From Bordetella genomosp. 13 (lineage in GTDB: Bacteria; Pseudomonadota; Gammaproteobacteria; Burkholderiales; Burkholderiaceae_B): DNA of 64,000 bases. The stretch's first letter is position 1, and each line of letters opens with the position of its first letter. Positions 9,457 to 17,799 of this stretch are shown piece after piece. Location: positions 620,001 through 684,000 of the forward strand of contig NZ_VEHL01000001.1 in NCBI RefSeq assembly GCF_007679965.1, given 5' to 3'. A program made the translations under genes and the position numbers. The notes under the pieces are model-generated. The model did no database searches, was not told where the DNA came from, and was given only the letters and a program-made list of their open reading frames with translations.

Positions 9457-11508
9457 ATGCATCCTTCCCAAGCCGGCGCCCACGGGCGCGACTTCGATAC
9501 GGCGGCCAACGCGCCGCAGCCCCTCCGCAGCCTGCCCGAGTTCGCGCGCGGCGGCATGCCGGCCGAACGCGTCGGCCGCGTGCTGGCCGACCTGATCGCC
9601 GAGCTGTCGCCGCTGCATGCCGGCTGGCGCGTGCATGGCGGCATCGCGCTGGACGCCGTGGGCGTGGACGCCGATGGCCGCGCGCATCTGCTGGCCGGTC
9701 CGGCGACGCCCGCCGCCAATGCCGAATCCGTCGCACGCGCGCCTGGCTACGCCGCGTTCGAGCAGTACACGGACGATCCGCAGCATCCCTGCGGGCCCTG
9801 GACCGACATCTATGCGCTGAGCGCGTTGGGCTACGCGCTGGCGACAGGCGAGCCGCCGCCGCCAGCCCTGCAGCGCTGCGTGCGCGACGACTACGTGCCG
9901 CTGGCGCGGCGTATGCCGGACCCCGCCGCGGCGGGCTTCGCGCAGGCCATCGACGCAGGCCTGGCAATGGATCACCGCGTGCGGCCGGGCACGCTGGATA
10001 CGCTGCTGCAGCGCCTGGGTGCGCAAGCCACGCCGGCCGTGCCCGTGGCGCCGTTGCCGACCGCCGTGGCCGAGCCGGCCATGCCGCCGGTGGCGCCGCC
10101 GCCGATGGCCGCACCGGTTGCACCGGTGGCTCCTGCCACGGTCGCCACGCCCGTGCCGGCCGCACCGATCGCGCCGATGGCCGCGCCCGTCGCGGCGCCG
10201 GCGGCCGCTCCCGTGCCCGCGCCGCTCGCCGCGGCGCCCGTGCCACCCGCCCCGGTGCCGATGCCGCCCGTGCCCGTGCCGCCGTCTCCGGCCGTGGCAC
10301 CGGTGTCCGCGGCGCCGGTCGAAGTGATCGCGCCCGCGCCGATACCCGTTGCTCCCGCGCCTATCCCGGCCGTGGCTCCCGCCCCTATCCCGGCTGCGCC
10401 GGTCCGGGCGCCGGCCGCCGCGCCCGAGCCGTTCCCGGAGCCCATCCCGGAACCGATTCCCGAGCCGATCCCCGAACCCATCCCCGAGCCGGCCCCGGTG
10501 GCGGCCGCTGCCGTCGCGGCCGAGGCCGCGCCTCGTACGCAGGCCGAGGATGTGCACGATGCACGCGGGACGCAGTCGGCCAAGCTGGCCCAGCGCTCGT
10601 CGCCGCCGTCGCGGGTGTCGTGGGTGATGGTGCTGGTGGTGCTGGTCGTCATCGGCTGCGCCGTGTTCTTCTGGATGCGCATGCAGGGCAGCGAAACGCC
10701 GCTGCGGGCCGGTGTAGGCGGCGGCAGCTCCGCGCCGGTCCAGACCGGCAATCCCCCGCGCTCGCTGACCGACAGCACGCCGCCGCAGCCTCCGCAACCG
10801 CGCTCTTCGCAACCCACGCCCAGCGGCGCTGCGCCCCAGGCCGGCGCGGCCGGCTCGACGGCGCCGTCGGCCGGCGGCCAGGCGCCCACGGGCGGCACGC
10901 CCGCCGATCCCTACGCGGCCAACGGGTCGACTGCCTTGCCGCAGGGCAGCCGGGTGCCGCCGCCGTCATCGACGGCCACGCCCGGTGCCACGGGCGGCGT
11001 TCCGCCGATGACGGCGCAGCCGGGTTCTTCCGGCAGCGGCGCGACCGCCGCCATCAACCCGGGAGTCTCCACTCCGGGAGCCCCCACTCCCGGCGCTTCC
11101 GTCGTCGACGGCACCCTGTCCTCGCCCAGCAGCGGCGCGACCCAACCGGGCACCGTCCCGTCGGCGGCCAGCGGTGTGCCGGGCACGGTGCAGCCGACCA
11201 CCGGCACGGCCAACGGCAGCGCGACCGATCCGTCCGGCGTGGCCACGGCCACCACGGACGCGTTGGCGGCCGCGGCGGCCGATACGCCGCCCAAGCCCGC
11301 CACCGGCACCGTCAACCTGAACATCGCGCCGTGGGGCGAGGTGCTGGTGGATGGCCGCTCGCGCGGCGTCAGCCCGCCGCTGCGCTCGCTGTCGCTGCCG
11401 GCCGGCAGGCACACCATCACGGTGCGCAACCCCGCGTCGTCGGATTATTCGGTGTCTGTGGACCTGACCGATGGCCGCAGCGCCTCGGTGTCGCACAGGT
11501 TCGAGTGA
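9457..11508 (+). CDS. T6SS-linked degenerate kinase-like protein with TM helix and PEGA-like domain
   Basis: The protein has 683 residues. Residues about 15-190 resemble the C-lobe of a Hanks-type Ser/Thr kinase. HGGIALDAVGVDADG aligns with the catalytic HxDxKxxN loop, PGYAAFEQYTDDP with the activation-segment APE region, and GPWTDIYALSALGYALATG with helix F. MDHRVRPGTLDTLLQRLG matches the kinase C-terminus. The glycine loop, the VAIK lysine, the catalytic Asp and DFG are not recognisable, so catalysis is unlikely. A long Pro/Ala linker with PEPI repeats follows, then one membrane helix (about 388-410), a Gly/Ser/Thr/Pro-rich stretch, and a C-terminal PEGA-like domain (VNLNIAPWGEVLVDGRSRG). 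The position after tagF suggests a PpkA-like scaffold or sensor role, which is inferred. Confidence 0.75.
   Translation: MHPSQAGAHGRDFDTAANAPQPLRSLPEFARGGMPAERVGRVLADLIAELSPLHAGWRVHGGIALDAVGVDADGRAHLLAGPATPAANAESVARAPGYAAFEQYTDDPQHPCGPWTDIYALSALGYALATGEPPPPALQRCVRDDYVPLARRMPDPAAAGFAQAIDAGLAMDHRVRPGTLDTLLQRLGAQATPAVPVAPLPTAVAEPAMPPVAPPPMAAPVAPVAPATVATPVPAAPIAPMAAPVAAPAAAPVPAPLAAAPVPPAPVPMPPVPVPPSPAVAPVSAAPVEVIAPAPIPVAPAPIPAVAPAPIPAAPVRAPAAAPEPFPEPIPEPIPEPIPEPIPEPAPVAAAAVAAEAAPRTQAEDVHDARGTQSAKLAQRSSPPSRVSWVMVLVVLVVIGCAVFFWMRMQGSETPLRAGVGGGSSAPVQTGNPPRSLTDSTPPQPPQPRSSQPTPSGAAPQAGAAGSTAPSAGGQAPTGGTPADPYAANGSTALPQGSRVPPPSSTATPGATGGVPPMTAQPGSSGSGATAAINPGVSTPGAPTPGASVVDGTLSSPSSGATQPGTVPSAASGVPGTVQPTTGTANGSATDPSGVATATTDALAAAAADTPPKPATGTVNLNIAPWGEVLVDGRSRGVSPPLRSLSLPAGRHTITVRNPASSDYSVSVDLTDGRSASVSHRFE
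10430..10497 (+). repeat. 12-bp tandem repeats encoding PEPI
   Basis: About five imperfect 12-bp units of the form gagccgatccc encode (PEPI)n in the Pro-rich linker before the membrane helix of the kinase-like protein. The extended, proline-locked linker would space the cytoplasmic domain from the membrane. Confidence 0.75.
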
Positions 11509-11510
11509 CT

Positions 11511-11543
11511 GGAAAAGCGGCGGACGAATCGATCGTCCGCCGC
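11511..11543 (-). terminator. Intrinsic terminator of kwaB (convergent junction)
   Basis: A perfect 10-bp stem (GCGGCGGACG with CGTCCGCCGC, 11517-11543) has a 7-nt loop. Read on the minus strand it is followed directly by TTTTCC, as expected for termination of kwaB transcripts. On the plus strand it may also block T6SS read-through, but there is no U-run on that side. Confidence 0.75.
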
Positions 11544-11628
11544 GTGCCGAACATGCGATGTTCGTCGCACCGATCGACGCGTGAGGCATCGGCCTTTCTA
11601 TGCGGGCCGTCCCCGGCGCCCGTGGCCC

Positions 11629-12492
11629 TCAGTCCGCCACGCGCTTGGAGTTCGACACGTAGCGCGTGCGGCTGATGGGCGAGGTGTAGTAATCCTCGTC
11701 CAGGAAGTGCAGCAGGCGGCGCAAGGCCGTCTTGTTGTCGGGCAGCACGATGCGCTTTTTCGCATCCACTTGCACCGTCAGGTCGAACTCCTGCGCCGCC
11801 GCGGCGATCTGCTGCGTGCTGTAGTTCTCGAGCAGGCCCGATTGCAGGATCAGGGCGATCTTCTTGCGCACCAGCGTGCCGGCCCCTTCCAGGAAGGCGT
11901 CCGGATCCTCGACGGCGATCTTCGCGTGCGTGGCGAAGCGCTGCACGTCTTCGTTGGTGGCTTCGTTGAACTGCGCGCTGAGGTCGAACACCTGCCGCAG
12001 GAAATGGAAGCTCTGGAAGCGCAGCGTGTCGCCGTCCAGCACCGCCAGCAGCTTGGTGTCCAGCGTCAGGCCGTCCTGCTCCATCCTGCGGAACGTATTG
12101 CCCGAATAGAGAATGGCCAGGCCGCGGTTGGAGATCAGCCGGCGGCGCTCGAAACGCTGGATCAGCACGCGCTCGGCGCCGCGTGCGCCCACCCCGCTGA
12201 ACAGGGCGCGCACGCCGTCCAGCGCGTGCCGGGCCGGGTCGTAGGCCTCGACCGACACCGGATGGGCCACCGCGTCGCGCAGCGCGGCCGCCTCGTGAAA
12301 GCCGTCGATGGACAGCAGCTCGCCCTCGTCCGGCGCGTAGCGGCCGTCGAAGGGGATCGTGTCCACGATGCCCGTCTCGAAAGCCGCGAGCTGTTCGGTG
12401 AACAGCCTGCGTATGTCTTCCTGCAGGGCCGCCGTCAACACCAGTCGCAGAATGCGCGACCCGGGCAGGCTGGTCAGTGCGAAAAGGCTCAT
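11629..12492 (-). CDS. kwaB: Kiwa anti-phage protein KwaB (DUF4868 family)
   Basis: KwaB is the cytoplasmic DNA-binding effector of the two-gene Kiwa defence system and works with membrane protein KwaA. The 287-residue product has the DUF4868 core ILYSGNTFRRMEQDGLTLD and AVLDGDTLRFQSFHFLRQVF. It ends LLHFLDEDYYTSPISRTRY-VSNSKR, the characteristic C-terminus. There is no signal peptide or membrane helix. The start ATG (12492) overlaps the kwaA stop by 4 bp (ATGA), so the pair is translationally coupled. The gene ends toward the T6SS operon with its own terminator. The family is recognised from sequence patterns; activity is inferred. Confidence 0.82.
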   Translation of the reverse strand: MSLFALTSLPGSRILRLVLTAALQEDIRRLFTEQLAAFETGIVDTIPFDGRYAPDEGELLSIDGFHEAAALRDAVAHPVSVEAYDPARHALDGVRALFSGVGARGAERVLIQRFERRRLISNRGLAILYSGNTFRRMEQDGLTLDTKLLAVLDGDTLRFQSFHFLRQVFDLSAQFNEATNEDVQRFATHAKIAVEDPDAFLEGAGTLVRKKIALILQSGLLENYSTQQIAAAAQEFDLTVQVDAKKRIVLPDNKTALRRLLHFLDEDYYTSPISRTRYVSNSKRVAD

Positions 12493-13031
12493 GGAGAGGC
12501 TCCGGGCGGGCGGCGGGCTTCGAGCACGCCGTATTCGCCGATCTGGACGACGTGGCCGATGGACTTCAGGTTGGTGATCTCCCGCCGCGTGATCAGCAGG
12601 TACGTGATGCCGCCCTGCGCGTCGGCCTCGTAGAAGTGGAAGCCCAGCAGGCCCAGCACGGGATTGACCTGCAGCGTGTGCGTGCTCCACAGAACGAACA
12701 CCAGCAGCAGCATGGCGAACAGCCAGCCATCCAGGCTGGGCGCCGTGCCGGGCGGGGTGCGGAAGATCAGCGGCAGGGCATAGGCGATGAAGAACGCCAG
12801 CACCTCTTTGTCGGCGCTCTTGGCCTTGACGATGGTGATGGGCAGCGGCTCCAGCCGCCTGCTGGCCAGCGCGATGATGGACCATGCCAGGCCGCCCAGC
12901 GCCAGGCAGCCGGCAAGCGCCAGCGCGGCCCACAGGAACTGCTGCTGGCGCGCGTACAGATAAGCCAGGGGGATGGACAGCGGCGCGACCGCGGTCAGCG
13001 CCAGCAGAATGCGGACGAGCCTATTGAGCAT
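12489..13031 (-). CDS. kwaA: Kiwa anti-phage membrane protein KwaA
   Basis: KwaA is the membrane partner that detects phage at the envelope and holds KwaB. The 180-residue product has about four hydrophobic helices: residues about 4-24 (VRILLALTAVAPLSIPLAYL), 29-50, 73-92 (EVLAFFIAYALPLIF) and 102-122. A cytoplasmic tail motif follows (NPVLGLLGFHFYEADAQGGI, then YLLITRREI) of the kind seen in KwaA. The ATG at 13031 is chosen because it begins the first helix; an upstream in-frame extension to 13193 is Arg/Ala-rich and unlike a membrane protein N-terminus. The upstream ribosome site is weak. It overlaps kwaB by 4 bp. Confidence 0.8.
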   Translation of the reverse strand: MLNRLVRILLALTAVAPLSIPLAYLYARQQQFLWAALALAGCLALGGLAWSIIALASRRLEPLPITIVKAKSADKEVLAFFIAYALPLIFRTPPGTAPSLDGWLFAMLLLVFVLWSTHTLQVNPVLGLLGFHFYEADAQGGITYLLITRREITNLKSIGHVVQIGEYGVLEARRPPGASP

Positions 13032-13200
13032 GGTGCCGTCCGTCGGGCGGAGGGAAAGCGCGCGGCATGGGTCGTCCAGGGAAATGGGGACTCCGTATGC
13101 TACCGCGCCGCGGTTGGCCCGGCATGTCGCGAGCGCTGGCAACGCCGCGCGGCCGACCGCCGCAGCGCTGGCGCGTGCGCCGCCCGCCCGCAATGGCGCG

Positions 13201-13788
13201 TCAGGCGTTCAGCCGCTCGTGCGCCTGCTGCATCAGCGCTTCCAGCGTGCTCATGGGCACCGGCTTGGAAAGCGACGACACGCCGTCGGGCAGGCCGCCG
13301 CGGTCGAGGATGTCCTCGGGGGTCAGCGCCGAGATGACGTAGAGCGCGGCGTCGCGCGACTCGGGCGCTTCCTTCAGCGCGCGGATCATGCGAAAGCCGT
13401 CCAAGCCGGGCAGGTTCAGGTCCGCGATGATGACGTGCGGGCGGAACTGGCCGATGCGCACCAGGCCGCTGAACCCGTCGCCGGCCATCTTAAGCTCCAG
13501 CGGGAAGGGCAGGCTGTTCAGCGTCAGCTCGTACATGGTCTGCAGGTGCACGTCGTCCTCGACCACCACCACGCGCAGCGGGCCGCCGTCGCCGGGGGCG
13601 GGCTGGCCGGCTTCTTCGGCCCGGCGGCGCAGCAGGTCGTCCACCGAGGTGCGCACGATGCGCCGGTGTCCGCCTTCGGTTTTCCAGGCCTGCAGCAGGC
13701 CGGCTTCGACCCACAGCTGGACCGTGCGCACGGATACGCCGATGAGCTCCGCGGCGGCTTTGGTGGTGAGGAATTCCGGTTCGTTCAC
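13201..13788 (-). CDS. Response regulator with N-terminal excisionase/MerR-type HTH and C-terminal receiver
   Basis: In this 195-residue protein, residues about 5-46 form an excisionase-family helix-turn-helix (FLTTKAAAELIGVSVRTVQL, then KTEGGHRRI). Residues about 71-190 form a CheY-like receiver with acidic pair E78/D79, phospho-acceptor D123 (VIIADLNLPGLDG) and Lys175 (SLSKPVP). The DNA-binding part precedes the receiver, the reverse of the usual order. The GTG at 13788 is chosen because AAGGCGG lies about 9 bp upstream and homology starts at once. It is divergent from a sensor kinase, its probable partner. Confidence 0.85.
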   Translation of the reverse strand: MNEPEFLTTKAAAELIGVSVRTVQLWVEAGLLQAWKTEGGHRRIVRTSVDDLLRRRAEEAGQPAPGDGGPLRVVVVEDDVHLQTMYELTLNSLPFPLELKMAGDGFSGLVRIGQFRPHVIIADLNLPGLDGFRMIRALKEAPESRDAALYVISALTPEDILDRGGLPDGVSSLSKPVPMSTLEALMQQAHERLNA

Positions 13789-13987
13789 GGACAGATACCG
13801 CCTTAAGGGTGTGCGCGTCGGGAAAAGGCAACCCCAAGCGCCTTCGGAACGGAAGACTACGCTAATTCTGTTGCGTACAGGATTTGCGCATATTATCATT
13901 TTTTCGTCTTTTGCAGAATTTATTCGCAAATATGAAACAGCGTGTGGGCGCAGAGGACATCGCCCCTTGCGCACTTTCACGAACACC
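13789..13987. promoter_or_regulatory. AT-rich divergent regulatory region between response regulator and sensor kinase
   Basis: This region separates the HTH-receiver gene from the divergent sensor kinase. The part 13872-13935 is strikingly AT-rich for this genome and contains an inverted pair TTTGCG / CGCAAA (about 13879 and 13928), an operator-like arrangement. Promoter elements for both directions are expected here but could not be assigned with confidence. Confidence 0.5.
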
Positions 13988-16135
13988 ATGAAGCTCCTGG
14001 AACTGAAAGATCGACGTGGCCACGCGCCGCACGCCAGCCTGGCTCACGCCCGCCAGGCCGGGGTGCGCGCGTCCGGCTGGCGCGGTCCGCTGAAGGAGTG
14101 GAATTTGGATCTGCTGACGCGCATGGCCATGCGCAGGTTGCCGGACTACCTGCCCGGCCTGCTGCTGATCGCGGCGATGTGGTCCTGCCTGGCCATGTGG
14201 ATCTCGTGGGACCGGGGCACCGAGTTGCAGGCGGCGCGCGCCGCGGCGACCACCCTGACGGAGACGCTGGCGGCGCATTCGCGCCAGGTGCTGGGCGAGG
14301 CCGACCGGCTGTCCGCGCTGCTGGCGCGCGAGGTGCGCCGCCAGGGCCCGGCCATGGACCTGGCCGCGCTGACCGAGCAGGGCCTGATCGCGCCGGAGGT
14401 GGTGCAGCGCATCGCCATCACCGATGCGCAGGGCGAAGTGCGCGCCTCGACGCAGGCCGGGCAGGTGGGCACCAGCATGGCGGGCCGCGACGCCGTGCGC
14501 GCGCAGCTCGATGCCGCGCGCCGCACGCACGGCCTGTACGTCGGCAAGCCCGATGCCGAGCCCGCCGGCACCGCGCCCGCCATCCAGCTGTCGCGCGCCG
14601 TGACGGATGCGAACGGCGTCCTGGTCGGCGTGGTGTCCATGACGCTGGACCCGGTCTATTTCGCCGGCCTGTACCGGCTGCTGCGCATCGGGCCGCAAGG
14701 CATGGTCACGATCTTCGGCACCGACGACTACGTCGTGCGCACGCGCCGCACGCTGTCAGCCGAGGCGCAGGGCGAAGCCCTGGCCGCCGGCAGCCTGCTG
14801 CGCGCCGCCGTGGCCAATGCGTCGCAGGGCACGTTCCGCGCCACCAGTCCCATCGACGGGGTCGAGCGCCTGTCCAGCTACCAGGTGCTGTCGCCGTACC
14901 CGCTGGTGGTCGTGGTGGGCTACGCGACGGACGAGTATCTCGAGGCCTTCCGCCGCCGCCGCGATCTGCTGATCCTGGCCGGCCTGTTCATGACCGCGCT
15001 GATCGTGACGTCCGAGCTGCGGCGTGTCGCGCTGTGGCGCCGGCTGGCCGACTCCGCGCTGCGCGAGCGCGGCGCGACGGAGCAGCAGGCCGAGAAGGCC
15101 GCCAGGCTGCAGGCCCTGTTCAAGGCCATTCCGGACGCCGCCATCGCGTTCTCGGACGGCGTGGTCGACAGCGTGAATCCGCGCCTGGGCCTGCTGCTGG
15201 GCGAGGGCGATGCCGAGCGCGCGCAATGGACGCCCGAGCGCCTGGCCGAACTGTTTTTCGCCAACGACCTCTCGGAAGATCGCGACGCCAAGCAGCGCGA
15301 CCTGGCCGCGGCGCTGGCGGGCGCCGAACCGGGCGCCAGCCGGCGCCGCGTGTACACGCTCAGCACGCCGCGCATCTCGGTGTTCGAATTCCGCATCGAG
15401 GCCCTGCAGGCGCCGTACGCGGGCATGGTGGCGCTGGTGCGCGACATCACCGCGCAGACCCAGGTCGACCGCATGAAAAGCGAGTTCGTGTCCACGGCCG
15501 CGCACGAGCTGCGCACGCCCACCGCGGGCATCCTGGGCCTGTCCGAGCTGCTGGCCGCCGACCGCGTGCCCGAGGCGCGCAAGCAGTCGCTGTACGTGAT
15601 GATCCGCAACCAGGCGCAGTCGCTGTCCACGCTGGTGGCCGACCTGCTGGACCTGGCGCGCATCGAGGCGCGCGCCGACAAGGATTTCAACATGACCGAG
15701 TTCCGCCTCGCGGATGCCGTGGACAGCGCCGCGGACCGCCTGCCCGGCCTGCGCGAGCGGCTGCTGCGCGAAGGCGGCGATGCGAGCGTGCGCATCCGCG
15801 GCGACTTCCAGCGGATCGAATCGGTGGTGCGCAATCTGCTGGAGAACTGCGTGAAGTATTCGGCTGCCGGCACGCCGATCACGGTGGGCGTGCGCGCGGC
15901 GGACGGCATTGCCGAGATCCGGGTGTCCGACCAGGGTATCGGCATCGGAAAGGAAGACCAGGCGCGGGTCTTCGACAAGTTCTACCGCGTCGACAAGAAC
16001 GGCGCGATCCCGGGCACGGGATTGGGTTTGGCAATGGTCAAGGAAATCGTCCAGCTGCACGCTGGCACGGTCCGGCTGGAGTCGCGGCTGGGTGTCGGGA
16101 CGACGGTGATCGTCTCGATGCCCGCGCTGGGATAG
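13988..16135 (+). CDS. Membrane PAS-domain sensor histidine kinase
   Basis: A 715-residue kinase. A first TM helix lies at about 55-74 (LPGLLLIAAMWSCLAMWISW). A periplasmic dCache/PDC-like sensor domain runs to about 320, and a second TM follows (LLILAGLFMTALIVTSELRR). A PAS-like region spans about 370-490. The H-box AAHELRTPTAGILGLSELL carries His506. A HATPase domain follows with N-box NLLENCVKYS and G-boxes SDQGIGIG and GTGLGLAMVKEIV. The ATG at 13988 lacks a ribosome site. A TTG at 14105 has AAGGAG 7 bp upstream and may be the true start. It pairs with the divergent HTH-receiver protein and precedes a diguanylate cyclase by 42 bp. Confidence 0.9.
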   Translation: MKLLELKDRRGHAPHASLAHARQAGVRASGWRGPLKEWNLDLLTRMAMRRLPDYLPGLLLIAAMWSCLAMWISWDRGTELQAARAAATTLTETLAAHSRQVLGEADRLSALLAREVRRQGPAMDLAALTEQGLIAPEVVQRIAITDAQGEVRASTQAGQVGTSMAGRDAVRAQLDAARRTHGLYVGKPDAEPAGTAPAIQLSRAVTDANGVLVGVVSMTLDPVYFAGLYRLLRIGPQGMVTIFGTDDYVVRTRRTLSAEAQGEALAAGSLLRAAVANASQGTFRATSPIDGVERLSSYQVLSPYPLVVVVGYATDEYLEAFRRRRDLLILAGLFMTALIVTSELRRVALWRRLADSALRERGATEQQAEKAARLQALFKAIPDAAIAFSDGVVDSVNPRLGLLLGEGDAERAQWTPERLAELFFANDLSEDRDAKQRDLAAALAGAEPGASRRRVYTLSTPRISVFEFRIEALQAPYAGMVALVRDITAQTQVDRMKSEFVSTAAHELRTPTAGILGLSELLAADRVPEARKQSLYVMIRNQAQSLSTLVADLLDLARIEARADKDFNMTEFRLADAVDSAADRLPGLRERLLREGGDASVRIRGDFQRIESVVRNLLENCVKYSAAGTPITVGVRAADGIAEIRVSDQGIGIGKEDQARVFDKFYRVDKNGAIPGTGLGLAMVKEIVQLHAGTVRLESRLGVGTTVIVSMPALG

Positions 16136-16177
16136 GCACGCAGCGGGCTGACAAGAAAGAAAGGCAAGGAGCGGTCC

Positions 16178-17758
16178 ATGGCGATGGCATCGATGCGATA
16201 TGGCGGCGGCTCGTCCGCGCGCCGGCTGTTCCGTTCGGGCGTGCATTCCGCGCTGGGCGTGCGCACGATGCAGCGCATCCTGAACGTGGCCACGGGCCTG
16301 ATCCTGCTGGTGGCCATCTCGGCCACGGCCGCCTTCCTGCACTATGACCGCAGCGCCACCTGGGAGCGCGTGGCCACCGCCACCAACAACCTGGCGATGA
16401 TCCTCGAGGCCGACATCTCGCGCACCATCCGCGTGTACGACCTGTCGCTGCTGGGCGTGATCGAGGGCCTGGCGCAGCCGGGGCTGGGCAAGCTCAGTCC
16501 CGACATGGCGCACCGGCTGCTGTTCGACCGCGCCGCCATGGCCGATTACCTGGGCTCGATCCTGGTGCTGGACACGCGAGGCAACATCATGCGCGACTCG
16601 CGTTCGCCCCAGGCACGCAAGGGCAATTTCTCGGACCGCGATTATTTCCGCGTGCACCAGGAGCGCGCCGACGTCGAGCTGTACATCAGCAATCCGTACC
16701 GCAGCCGCCTGCGCAAGGAAGACCCCAGCATCGCCATCAGCCGGCGCCTGCAGAATGCCGACGGCTCGTTCGCCGGCGTGGTCATGGGCGCCTTGCGGCT
16801 GGCTTATTTCGACGAGCGCTTCGGCCAGATCGCGCTGGGGCCGAACGACACCATTTCGCTGCTGCGCGACGATGGCCTGGTGCTGCGCCAACGCTGCGGC
16901 GAGCCCTGCGGGCAGCAGGCCAGCACCGTGACCCCCGCGCTGATGGCGCGTTATCAGGCGTCCGTCCATGGCGGCTTCGTGGATGCCAGCGACGGCGTCG
17001 AGCGCTACTACAGCTACGTGCGCGTGGCCGACCTGCCGCTGATCGTCAGCATCTCGTCGCCCGTGGACGACATGATGCTGCCCTGGCGGCATCGCGCCTG
17101 GTTCACCGGCCCGTCCACCGTGGCGTTCTGCGCCGCCGTGCTGATGCTGATGATGTTCTTCCGTGGCGTGCTGCGCCAGGGACGTTCGGAAACCGCGCAG
17201 CTGACCGCGCTGGCGCAGACCGACGGGCTGACCGGCCTGTCGAACCGCCGCGCCTTCGACGCCGCGCTGCGCAAGGCCTGGGACGAGGCCGCATTGCTGG
17301 ATCGCCCGCTGTCGCTGCTGTTCATCGATGCCGACAACTTCAAGAACTTCAACGACCTGTACGGGCATCCGGCCGGCGACGACCTGCTGCGCCGGCTGGG
17401 CCAGATGGCGCGCAAGTCGGCGCGTCGCCCGACCGACGTGGTCGCCCGGTATGGCGGCGAGGAATTCGTGGTGCTGCTGCCCGACACCGGCCTGCGCCCC
17501 GCGTGCCGCATCGCCGAGGACATCCGGCAGGCCGTCGAGCAATTGCGCATCCGCAACGGCGGCGGCACCGTCACGGTCAGCGTGGGCGTGACGGCGATGC
17601 GGCCCGCGTCCGGCGTGGGGCCGGAAGACCTGGTGGCGCGTGCCGACCAGGCCCTTTACGCGGCCAAGTCCGGCGGCCGCAACCAGGTGCGCGCCGAACC
17701 GCCTGCGGAAGAGGCGGATACATCCGGTCTTGCCGCGACAACGCCCGGTAATCCCTAG
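16178..17758 (+). CDS. Membrane-bound diguanylate cyclase (dCache-GGDEF)
   Basis: The product makes the second messenger c-di-GMP from two GTP. It has 526 residues. TM1 is near 36-58, a periplasmic dCache/PDC sensor domain spans about 60-300, and TM2 is at about 308-330 (TVAFCAAVLMLMMFF). A GGDEF domain occupies about 345-510 with active-site GGEEF at 426-430. The product-inhibition I-site RPTD lies exactly five residues before it, so an active, feedback-inhibited enzyme is expected. The C-terminal tail is acidic and Ala-rich. AAGGAG lies 6 bp before the ATG. It is probably cotranscribed with the upstream sensor kinase. Confidence 0.92.
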   Translation: MAMASMRYGGGSSARRLFRSGVHSALGVRTMQRILNVATGLILLVAISATAAFLHYDRSATWERVATATNNLAMILEADISRTIRVYDLSLLGVIEGLAQPGLGKLSPDMAHRLLFDRAAMADYLGSILVLDTRGNIMRDSRSPQARKGNFSDRDYFRVHQERADVELYISNPYRSRLRKEDPSIAISRRLQNADGSFAGVVMGALRLAYFDERFGQIALGPNDTISLLRDDGLVLRQRCGEPCGQQASTVTPALMARYQASVHGGFVDASDGVERYYSYVRVADLPLIVSISSPVDDMMLPWRHRAWFTGPSTVAFCAAVLMLMMFFRGVLRQGRSETAQLTALAQTDGLTGLSNRRAFDAALRKAWDEAALLDRPLSLLFIDADNFKNFNDLYGHPAGDDLLRRLGQMARKSARRPTDVVARYGGEEFVVLLPDTGLRPACRIAEDIRQAVEQLRIRNGGGTVTVSVGVTAMRPASGVGPEDLVARADQALYAAKSGGRNQVRAEPPAEEADTSGLAATTPGNP

Positions 17759-17799
17759 GGTTTACAGTTGAGGCTGCTGTCGCAACAGGAGCCTTGCCC

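Noticed and set aside
9457-10020. Annotation of the T6SS C-lobe-like protein as an active Ser/Thr kinase
   Set aside because: The ATP-binding lobe, catalytic Asp and DFG motif are not recognisable.
9295-10812. A 505-codon antisense frame rich in His, Arg and Gly
   Set aside because: It mirrors the Ala/Pro-rich linker of the T6SS kinase-like protein and has no ribosome site or domain.
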